Source: Pseudomonas brenneri (GTDB lineage Bacteria > Pseudomonadota > Gammaproteobacteria > Pseudomonadales > Pseudomonadaceae). Taken from it: DNA of 64,000 nucleotides. Where the stretch lies: positions 269,082 through 333,081 of the forward strand of contig NZ_VFIL01000008.1 of the NCBI RefSeq assembly GCF_007858285.1, written 5' to 3'. Every line of letters begins with the position of its first letter. Within the stretch, counting starts at the first letter, position 1. Below the pieces are notes generated by a model. That model ran no database searches and had not been told where the DNA came from. It saw only the letters and a list, made by a program, of their open reading frames with translations. Shown here in pieces: positions 51,829-59,115 of the stretch. The position numbers and the translations under genes are program-made.

Positions 51829-52122
51829 TTAATGCACAACCCAACTGAGCAGCCACAGCCCCAGCATCAACCAGATAATCCCCATGATGATCGAGGCCCG
51901 CATAAATGCCCGGACTGCCGAATACAGCAGCATCAGGCCAATGATCAGGGTGATGATGCTGACGATCGAGGTATCCATGCCCAAGGTACGGGACAAGCCA
52001 TCGATAAAATTGCCGCCGGCATTGGTCAGGGCGCCGAACAGGCCGCTGAGCCCGTCGACGATAAAACGGATGACCGAACCGAGCGCCTGGCCCAGCCATT
52101 CGAAAAAGCTTTCTACCTGCAT
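51829..52122 (-). CDS. Small membrane protein of unknown function (97 aa)
   Basis: This small protein has an amphipathic N-terminal half (FFEWLGQALGSVIRFIVDGL) and two membrane segments (IVSIITLIIGLMLLYSAV and IIMGIIWLMLGLWLLSW). It starts at the ATG at 52122 and diverges from pbpC 99 bp away. I do not recognise the family. Its conserved-looking hydrophobic pattern, proper ATG and absence of an overlapping gene support a real gene. Confidence 0.65.
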   Translation of the reverse strand: MQVESFFEWLGQALGSVIRFIVDGLSGLFGALTNAGGNFIDGLSRTLGMDTSIVSIITLIIGLMLLYSAVRAFMRASIIMGIIWLMLGLWLLSWVVH

Positions 52123-52221
52123 ATGAGTTTCCTGATGAAAGGGTGGGCGTATCTGCCGGACCTGAGCCTTTGGTCGTTAATCGCCTGGGCGAGTTCCCTT
52201 AAAGCATAGAGGTTTGCCCGT

Positions 52222-54552
52222 TTGAATTTGCGATTAGTTGCACGCTGGACCCTGGGTAGCCTGTTGTTGGTGATTGCCCTGCTCTGGCTGGCCGACCGCC
52301 TCTGGCCTTTGCCCCTGCCCAAGGACGACCTGGCCCGCGTGGTGCTGGCCGAAGACGGCACGCCCTTGTGGCGCTTCGCCGATGCCAACGGCGTATGGCG
52401 TTACCCGGTCGCCACCGGTGAAGTCTCGCCGTATTACCTCGATGCGCTGCTGACCTACGAGGATCGTTGGTTCTACCAACACCCCGGCGTCAACCCGCTG
52501 GCCCTGGTGCGGGCAACCTGGCAGAACCTCTCCGGTGCGCGGGTGGTGTCGGGCGGTAGCACCTTGTCGATGCAAGTGGCGCGCCTGCTCGATCCGCATT
52601 CGCGCACCTTGCCGGGCAAGTTGCGCCAGCTGTGGCGCACGGCGCAGTTGGAGTGGCATCTGTCCAAGGACCAGATCCTCAACCTGTACCTGAACCGCGC
52701 GCCCTTCGGCGGAACCTTGCAGGGAGTGGCGGCGGCCAGTTGGGCGTATCTGGGCAAGTCGCCGCAACAGTTGACCCATGCCGAAGCGGCCTTGCTCGCG
52801 GTGCTGCCCCAGGCACCCAGTCGTCTGCGCCCGGATCGCCATCCGCTGCGCGCCCAGGAGGCCCGGGACAAAGTGCTGCGGCGGTTGGCCGAGTTCCAGG
52901 TCTGGCCGCAACCGGCGGTCGACGAGGCCCTGGAAGAACCCCTGTTGCTGGCGCCGCGCCTGGAACCCAGCCTGGCGCCGCTGCTGGCACGCCGCCTGAA
53001 CCGTCCCGACAGCCCGCCGCTGATTCGCACCACGATCGACGCGACCCTGCAACGCCGTCTCGAAGACCTGCTGCTGGGCTGGCGCGCACGCCTGCCGGAG
53101 CACACCTCGGCGGCCATCCTCGTGGTAGAGGAAGAAAGCATGGCCGTGCGCGCCTACCTGGGCTCGGTGGATATCAACGATGCGCGACGCTTTGGCCATG
53201 TGGATATGATCAGCGCCCTGCGTTCGCCAGGGTCGACCCTCAAACCTTTCCTGTATGGCATGGCCCTGGACGCAGGGCTGATTCATTCCGAATCGCTGCT
53301 GCAGGATGTGCCACGGCGCTATGGCGATTACCGGCCGGGCAATTTCTCCATGGGTTTTACCGGCGCGGTGCCGGCCAGTACGGCGCTCTCCAGCTCGTTG
53401 AACCTGCCGGCGGTGCAATTGCTGGAAGCCTACGGGCCCAAGCGCTTTGCCGGGGAAATGCGTATCGGCGGCATGCCCCTGGCGTTGCCGGCGCTGGCCG
53501 AACCGAACCTGGCGTTGATCCTCGGCGGGGCTGGCAGCCGTCTGGAGGACCTGGTCGGCGGCTACAGTGCGTTGGCCCGTGACGGCAAGAGCGCGGCGAT
53601 CCGCTTGCAGCCTGGGGATACGCTCAAGGAGCGCCCATTGTTATCGCCGGGTTCGGCGTGGATCGTGCGGCGCATCCTTAGCGGCCAGGCACGGCCGGAT
53701 CGTGATCCCCGGGCCGAGTTGGTACAGCGCCCGGTGCTGGCCTGGAAGACCGGCACCAGCTACGGCTTTCGCGATGCCTGGGCCATCGGGGTCGGGCCAC
53801 GCTACTTGATTGGCGTGTGGATCGGTCGCCCGGACGGCACCCCGGTGCCGGGCCAGTTTGGCCTGGCCTCGGCGGCGCCGTTGATGCTGCAAGTGCACGA
53901 TGTGCTGACCAACCGCGACAGCCAGCGCGGTATTACCGCGCCCGTCAAACCTGTGCCGATGAATGTCGGCGTGGCGGCGATCTGTTGGCCCCTGGGCCAG
54001 CCCATGAGCCGCAACGACCCCAATTGCCGGCGCCAGCGATTTGCCTGGACGCTGGACAACACCACGCCACCGACCTTGCAGGCCCTGGATCAGCCCTTGG
54101 GTGTCGGCTTGATGGAAACCGTGTGGATCAATGCCAAGGGTTCGCGCGTGGCCGCCAGTTGTCCGGGCGCGGTATCGCGAGACATTGCCCTGTGGCCTGC
54201 ACCGCTGGAACCGTGGTTGCCGAGGATCGAGCGGCGTGACGCACGCATCCCTGCGCCAGACTCGGATTGCCCGCCGCCGGCGTTGGCGGCGTCATCGCCG
54301 TTATCGGTGGTGGGCGTGCGTGAGGGGGATCAACTGCGATTGCCGGCAGGCAGCCAACAGCAACTGCGCCTGAAACTGTCGGCGTTGGGCGGCAGTGGAC
54401 GGCGCTGGTGGTTCCTTAACGGGGCGCCGCTGGGCGACAGTGCCAACCAGGACAGCATCAATGCCAGCCTGGAGCAGTTGGGACGCTATCAACTGAGTGT
54501 GCTCGATGAGGCGGGGCAGACGGCCAGGGTTGAGTTCAGCGTGGTTGATTAG
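52222..54552 (+). CDS. pbpC: Penicillin-binding protein 1C
   Basis: PbpC is an inner-membrane, class A penicillin-binding protein. The TTG at 52222 (AGAGG nine bases upstream) gives 776 residues: one membrane anchor (about 8-25), a glycosyltransferase domain with the catalytic Glu in TYEDRWFYQHPGV near residue 83 and GGSTLSMQVARLL near 112, and a transpeptidase domain with SPGSTLKPFLYG (SxxK), SSSLNLP (SxN) and KTGTSYG. A C-terminal BiPBP_C domain (about 690-776) is the mark of PBP1C. It follows yfhM, the conserved pairing. Confidence 0.95.
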   Translation: MNLRLVARWTLGSLLLVIALLWLADRLWPLPLPKDDLARVVLAEDGTPLWRFADANGVWRYPVATGEVSPYYLDALLTYEDRWFYQHPGVNPLALVRATWQNLSGARVVSGGSTLSMQVARLLDPHSRTLPGKLRQLWRTAQLEWHLSKDQILNLYLNRAPFGGTLQGVAAASWAYLGKSPQQLTHAEAALLAVLPQAPSRLRPDRHPLRAQEARDKVLRRLAEFQVWPQPAVDEALEEPLLLAPRLEPSLAPLLARRLNRPDSPPLIRTTIDATLQRRLEDLLLGWRARLPEHTSAAILVVEEESMAVRAYLGSVDINDARRFGHVDMISALRSPGSTLKPFLYGMALDAGLIHSESLLQDVPRRYGDYRPGNFSMGFTGAVPASTALSSSLNLPAVQLLEAYGPKRFAGEMRIGGMPLALPALAEPNLALILGGAGSRLEDLVGGYSALARDGKSAAIRLQPGDTLKERPLLSPGSAWIVRRILSGQARPDRDPRAELVQRPVLAWKTGTSYGFRDAWAIGVGPRYLIGVWIGRPDGTPVPGQFGLASAAPLMLQVHDVLTNRDSQRGITAPVKPVPMNVGVAAICWPLGQPMSRNDPNCRRQRFAWTLDNTTPPTLQALDQPLGVGLMETVWINAKGSRVAASCPGAVSRDIALWPAPLEPWLPRIERRDARIPAPDSDCPPPALAASSPLSVVGVREGDQLRLPAGSQQQLRLKLSALGGSGRRWWFLNGAPLGDSANQDSINASLEQLGRYQLSVLDEAGQTARVEFSVVD

Positions 54553-54638
54553 ATCGCGATGGCGCCCTGACAGGCACCGCAAATTTAGTTGCCATCCCCG
54601 CCTTTGAGCCCGAAGCTATACCCCTTCAGGAGCGCCCC

Positions 54639-54947
54639 ATGAATCTCGAACACCTCACCGAACGCATGCATCGCATCCGCGATAACAACGACTGGAAACA
54701 GTTCCACAGCCCGAAAAACCTGGCTATGGCCGCCAGTGTCGAAATGGCTGAACTGGTAGAAATCTTCCAGTGGTTGAGCGAAGACCAATCCCGCCAGTTA
54801 CCCGCCGACAAACTCGCCCACGCAGGCCAGGAAGTGGGGGACATCGTGCTCTATCTCCTGCTGTTGTGCGGTGAACTGGGCCTGGATATGAACCAGGTGG
54901 TAAACGCCAAGCTGGCCGATAACGAGCGGCGGTTTGCCCATGAGTGA
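54639..54947 (+). CDS. MazG-like nucleotide pyrophosphohydrolase
   Basis: This 102-residue protein is of the MazG/iMazG type that hydrolyses nucleoside triphosphates to monophosphates. Acidic metal-binding residues appear in EMAELVEIFQWL and EVGDIVLYLLLL (the ExxE...ExxD pattern). The ATG at 54639 follows GGAG. It overlaps cmoM by 8 bp, so the two are translated together; a shared function is not evident. Confidence 0.9.
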   Translation: MNLEHLTERMHRIRDNNDWKQFHSPKNLAMAASVEMAELVEIFQWLSEDQSRQLPADKLAHAGQEVGDIVLYLLLLCGELGLDMNQVVNAKLADNERRFAHE

Positions 54948-55689
54948 TCGTCATTTCGACCAGTTGGCCACGCGGTTTGCCGAGAAAATCTACGGTGGTG
55001 CCAAGGGCGCGATTCGCCTGGCGGTGCTGCAGGCCGACCTGATCGAGGCCCTGCCGGATCGCCCCTTGCGCGTGCTGGATATCGGCGCCGGCCTGGGCCA
55101 TATGTCGTTGTGGCTGGCCGAACGCGGGCATCACGTGACATTGGCCGAACCTGCCGAGCCGATGCTGGAAGGCGCCCGCCAGCGTTTCGCCGAGGCGGGG
55201 CAGACTGCAACCTTCATCCAGGCGCCGTGGCAGGACCTGTTGGGTCAGCTCACCGAACCTTATGACCTGGTGCTGTGCCACGCGGTGTTGGAATGGCTGG
55301 CCGAACCCCATGCGATCCTGCCGGTGCTGCACCAGTTGACGACACCGGGCGGCTGGTTGTCCCTGGCGTTCTACAACCGTGATGCGCTGATTTACCGCAA
55401 CTTGCTCAAGGGCCACTTTCGCAAGATGCGCAAGAACGACATGGCCGGCGAAAAACAGAGCCTGACCCCGCAACAACCCCTGGATCCTCGGGAATTGGCG
55501 GCGCAACTTGAAGGCTTGTGGCAGGTCGAAAGCCAGAGCGGGGTGCGGGTATTCCACGACTATATGCCGGTGGAGTTCCAGGCCCGCGCCGACTTGCAGG
55601 ACTTGTTGGAGATGGAGCTCGCTCACCGTCGTCACCCAAGCTTTGCCGGACTTGGGCGTTATTTGCACTGGATCTGCCGTCCGGTTTAA
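54940..55689 (+). CDS. cmoM: tRNA 5-carboxymethoxyuridine methyltransferase CmoM
   Basis: CmoM methylates cmo5U34 to mcmo5U in certain tRNAs. The ATG at 54940, inside the end of the MazG gene, gives 249 residues. The Rossmann methyltransferase core has LRVLDIGAGLGHMSLWLAER near residue 45, VTLAEPAEPMLEGARQRF and LVLCHAVLEWLAEP. The N-terminal DRHFDQLATRFAEKIYGGAK and the basic patch GHFRKMRKNDMAG near 165 are typical of CmoM (SmtA). Confidence 0.88.
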   Translation: MSDRHFDQLATRFAEKIYGGAKGAIRLAVLQADLIEALPDRPLRVLDIGAGLGHMSLWLAERGHHVTLAEPAEPMLEGARQRFAEAGQTATFIQAPWQDLLGQLTEPYDLVLCHAVLEWLAEPHAILPVLHQLTTPGGWLSLAFYNRDALIYRNLLKGHFRKMRKNDMAGEKQSLTPQQPLDPRELAAQLEGLWQVESQSGVRVFHDYMPVEFQARADLQDLLEMELAHRRHPSFAGLGRYLHWICRPV

Positions 55690-55713
55690 GCGGCCCAGTC
55701 TGCGGAGATCGAA

Positions 55714-56316
55714 ATGAAGCGCTGTGCATTGATCCTGCTGTGCCTGGGGCTGGGGGCCTGCTCCAGCAACAACCCGTATGTTGCGGCGTCCAAGCCGATG
55801 CCGCCGGCGCCTGCCCAGGCGGCCAACACCTTTGACGCCAGCGCTTACCCGGCGCCGGTGCGTGATTATGGCGCCTACCGCAACTGGGCCTGGCGCAACG
55901 GCCAGTTGCCGGCGGGCTCGGCCTGGGCAGATCCTGCGCAGATCGCCGAAGCCGTCAGCGGCGCCCTCGACCAACGCGGCCTGCGCCCGGTGCATGACCA
56001 GCGTGCGCCGGACCTGCTGGTCAGCGCCGATGTGCACCTGGAGAAGCGCCTGCGTCAGGTGCAGGACGATTATGGCTATGGCTACGGTGGCTACAATCGC
56101 TATGGCAACGGCTACGGCATGTACAACTCGGTGCCGATTGTGCGCACCTATGAAGTGCAGGTTGTGGTGGTCCGGGTCAACCTGTTCGATGCCCGCACGG
56201 GCCAGCCGGTGTGGAGCGCCAGCGCCGAAACGGGCAGCCAGGGTAGCTTGAGTGAACGCGGCGATGCCTTGCGCCAGGCTGTGCAGAAGGCGATGACGGC
56301 GTATCCTCCGAGTTAA
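55714..56316 (+). CDS. DUF4136 lipoprotein (first of two)
   Basis: This predicted outer- or inner-membrane lipoprotein has 200 residues. The lipobox LGAC places the lipid on Cys16; Ser at the next position suggests outer-membrane sorting. The DUF4136 domain begins around residue 50 (YGAYRNWAWRNGQLP) and ends with ALRQAVQKAMTAYPPS. A Gly/Tyr-rich insert (YGYGYGGYNRYGNGYGMYN) lies near 120. Function is unknown. A paralogue follows 45 bp downstream. Confidence 0.85.
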   Translation: MKRCALILLCLGLGACSSNNPYVAASKPMPPAPAQAANTFDASAYPAPVRDYGAYRNWAWRNGQLPAGSAWADPAQIAEAVSGALDQRGLRPVHDQRAPDLLVSADVHLEKRLRQVQDDYGYGYGGYNRYGNGYGMYNSVPIVRTYEVQVVVVRVNLFDARTGQPVWSASAETGSQGSLSERGDALRQAVQKAMTAYPPS

Positions 56317-56361
56317 CAGCTATTCTCATCTCAGGTTGGGTTTGCCCTTTGGAGAACTACC

Positions 56362-56919
56362 ATGTTGCGTCGTATCGCTTTGCTCGCTTTTGCCGTGCTG
56401 CTGGGCGGTTGCCAGACCAATCAGGTCAACCACGACTTTGACGCCAGCCGCGACTTTGGCGCCTACCGCAGTTGGGCCTGGAAAGACCCGGCGTTGCAAT
56501 ACCGTCCCGATGATCCACGGATCAAGAGTGACCTTACCGAACAGCGCATCCGCCAGGCGGTGGCCGACCAGCTCGACCAGCGCGGCCTGCGCCCGGCCGC
56601 CCCTGGGGCCAAGGCTGACGTGAACGTGCAGGCCTACCTGATCGTCGAAGACCGCCAGCAACAAGTCACCACCAACTACGGCGGCGCCTGGGGCGGCCCG
56701 TGGAATGGCTATTGGGGCGCGCCGATGTACAACGAAACGCGCAACATCACCTACAAGGTCGCCACCCTCCAGATCGACCTGCTGGACGGCAAGGACGGCA
56801 AACTGGTGTGGCGCGGCAGCGACGAGCAGATGATGAGCAGCTCGCCCAACCCGCAAGACCGCAGCGCGGCGATCCGGGCGACGGTGACCAAGGTGCTGTC
56901 CAACTACCCGCCACGCTAA
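56362..56919 (+). CDS. DUF4136 lipoprotein (second of two)
   Basis: This 185-residue paralogue of the preceding gene has lipobox LGGC with Cys17 as the lipid site. DUF4136 spans most of the mature part: FDASRDFGAYRSWAWKDPAL, then LDQRGLRPAAPGAKADVNVQ, then AIRATVTKVLSNYPPR. It has a shorter Gly/Trp-rich insert (GGAWGGPWNGYWGAP) where the first copy has Gly/Tyr. The two probably arose by tandem duplication and share a transcript. Confidence 0.86.
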   Translation: MLRRIALLAFAVLLGGCQTNQVNHDFDASRDFGAYRSWAWKDPALQYRPDDPRIKSDLTEQRIRQAVADQLDQRGLRPAAPGAKADVNVQAYLIVEDRQQQVTTNYGGAWGGPWNGYWGAPMYNETRNITYKVATLQIDLLDGKDGKLVWRGSDEQMMSSSPNPQDRSAAIRATVTKVLSNYPPR

Positions 56920-56964
56920 GTCACGCTCGGCCGGTCCCGATTTGTGTCACAAGCACCGATCAAA

Positions 56965-57061
56965 TGTGGGAGCCGTCGAGCCCCAGCGAGGCCGCGATGG
57001 GATCGCTGCGGTGTACCTGTTACACCGCAGCGCCCGCATCGCAGGCAAGCCAGCGCCTACA
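56965..57061. repeat. Diverged REP doublet upstream of tadG
   Basis: The right arm is normal (CAGGCAAGCCAGCGCCTACA), while the left arm is altered (TGTGGGAGCCGTCGAGCCCC). An inner pair CTGCGGTGTA/TACACCGCAG is intact. It lies in the 258 bp gap between the DUF4136 gene and tadG. Confidence 0.75.
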
Positions 57062-57177
57062 GGTTCCGTCAGTCGCCAAATATGGCTACTTGCCAGCGTA
57101 CCTTCCAAGCCTTGTCTACACTGCAGTTCACTACAGGAGAGTAAGCGCTCGGCAGTTCGCCGGCAAAGGAGTGCTCG

Positions 57178-59115
57178 ATGTCTCCCCGACTTCGTTCTGG
57201 CCAACGTGGCGCAATCGGTCTGGTGTTCGCCGGGACCTTGGCGTTGGCCCTGGTGTTTTTGTTGCTGGTGGTTGATAGCGGCCGCCTGTACCTTGAAAAA
57301 CGCAAGCTGCAGGCCGTTGCCGACACCGCCGCCCTTGAAGCCGCCAATCGCGGTGGGCAGTGTTCAGGCAGCACCACCGCTGTTGATTACGCCAAGCAAA
57401 ACGCCACCCGCAATGGCTTCACCGTCGTCGCCAACGACAACAGCCGCGCGCTGGCGGTGAGCTGTGGGACGTTGTTGACCAATGCGGCCAATGTCCGTGT
57501 CTTTACTGTCGATGCAACCAAGAATGATGCTATTCGTGTGGTGGCGAGCCGTACTGTCTCCACGGGTATTGCCAATGGGGTGTGGAGGTTGTTCAGCGGG
57601 ACGTACAACGCCAATACCACATTGACGGCTACGGCGGTTGCCGCGCTGGCGCCGCCGGTGGCGCAGTTGACGATTAGAAGTTCGCTTGCCTCTGTCAACA
57701 CCGCGAAGTCTGATCTTCTTAATTTGGTGGTCGGAGGCATGCTCGGCGGTAACCTCTCGATCACCGCCGCAGGATGGGAGGGCTTGGCCTCGACCGACAT
57801 TAACCTGCTTAGCTACTTGGATCAGTTGGCCATTCAAGCGCAGGTTACGGCTGGGGACTACACGACACTGCTCGACACCCTGGTGTCACCAACTCAACTG
57901 CTCAATGCAGCGGTTACGGTTCTTCAGCAAAATGGAGCTGCGGCTTCGGTTGCGCTTGGGGCTACGAGTGCAATCCAACTGATAGCCAAAAATACGAAAA
58001 TCCTGAAGTTGGGGGATTTGTTGGACATAGCCAATGGAACGCCCACCGAAGCGCTTAATACCAATGTGCAGTTACTTCAGTTGATCCAAGGCGTGGCTCA
58101 GCTTTCCAATAAGAAAAACGCAGTGAGTGTTACAGGGCTGGTCACTATTCCATTGGTTGGCTCTGTATCTATAACGACGAAGGTTATCGAGCCACCGCAG
58201 CTTTCAAACATCGGAAATCCACTCAAGGCGAAGCAAGGGCTAGCCACCAATACCGATCAAATTTATGTGCGTACGGCGCAAGTCAGGACGCTGGTATCTA
58301 TAGATGCTTCGGTGCTCAAGGACGTTAGTTCTATCGTGTCTGGGATCGCGGGATTGACGACGCCTGTCCTCAAGGTAGTTAAAGGAGTATTGAGTCTGGA
58401 CTTGCCTGCGATACTGGGTGGTGTTCTATGCGTCCTCGCATGCGACCGTACTGATATCGCAATCGCGACCAAGTTGGACATTTATATCGAGGCCGCCAGC
58501 GCAGAAAGCCATGTAACGGACTTCAGTTGCGCGACCCCAGCTACGAAGTCTTTGACTGTGCTGGCTCATAGCTCAATTGCCACTCTAGCTATCGGTGATA
58601 TAGATCCTGCTAAAGCTTTTTCTCCTTCTGTCCCTGTGGACGTCCAACCCATACGGCTGATTGATATCGGTACAAGATATTGTTCACTGTTAGGTGGCTG
58701 TAGTGCTACACGCAAAAGTAATGTTGGTGGTGGCTTTCTCTTGAAGGCCGAATCCACTATCGGCGAGCGAACCCAAAGTTTGCTGTATATGCCAGTTGCG
58801 GAAATGAATGCGAAGTCTACCTATCAGAGCATCAGCAGTATCGACATCGTCAACAGTCTGGGAGCCACGTTGAGTGGCCTTCAGGTTACCTACAAACCTC
58901 CTAGCGGGAGTGCATCGAGTAGCCTGCTTGCAGGTGTTGCAGATAGCTTGGCTTTGGTTGTAAATCTTCTGGTTACGGCAATTCAAGGCCTGCTCTCACC
59001 GCTACTCGATCCTATCGTCAATGGCTTGCTCAGCGGCTTGGGTATCAACCTGGGCAACGCCGAAGTCGGCGCCAACCTCACCTGCCATATGGGCCGCGCC
59101 TACCTCGTCATCTAA
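57178..59115 (+). CDS. tadG: Tad/Flp pilus assembly protein TadG
   Basis: TadG is a membrane-anchored pseudopilin-like protein of the Tad pilus machine. The ATG at 57178 follows AAAGGAG. The 645 residues begin with the TadG N-terminal module: GQRGAIGLVFAGTLALALVF, a membrane segment, then LEKRKLQAVADTAALEAANR. The rest is periplasmic, Ser/Thr/Val-rich, with no recognised domain. The middle of the gene (about 57.7-59.0 kb) is richer in A/T and rarer codons than its neighbours. It converges with pprA, overlapping it by 4 bp. The other tad genes are not adjacent on this side. Confidence 0.85.
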   Translation: MSPRLRSGQRGAIGLVFAGTLALALVFLLLVVDSGRLYLEKRKLQAVADTAALEAANRGGQCSGSTTAVDYAKQNATRNGFTVVANDNSRALAVSCGTLLTNAANVRVFTVDATKNDAIRVVASRTVSTGIANGVWRLFSGTYNANTTLTATAVAALAPPVAQLTIRSSLASVNTAKSDLLNLVVGGMLGGNLSITAAGWEGLASTDINLLSYLDQLAIQAQVTAGDYTTLLDTLVSPTQLLNAAVTVLQQNGAAASVALGATSAIQLIAKNTKILKLGDLLDIANGTPTEALNTNVQLLQLIQGVAQLSNKKNAVSVTGLVTIPLVGSVSITTKVIEPPQLSNIGNPLKAKQGLATNTDQIYVRTAQVRTLVSIDASVLKDVSSIVSGIAGLTTPVLKVVKGVLSLDLPAILGGVLCVLACDRTDIAIATKLDIYIEAASAESHVTDFSCATPATKSLTVLAHSSIATLAIGDIDPAKAFSPSVPVDVQPIRLIDIGTRYCSLLGGCSATRKSNVGGGFLLKAESTIGERTQSLLYMPVAEMNAKSTYQSISSIDIVNSLGATLSGLQVTYKPPSGSASSSLLAGVADSLALVVNLLVTAIQGLLSPLLDPIVNGLLSGLGINLGNAEVGANLTCHMGRAYLVI

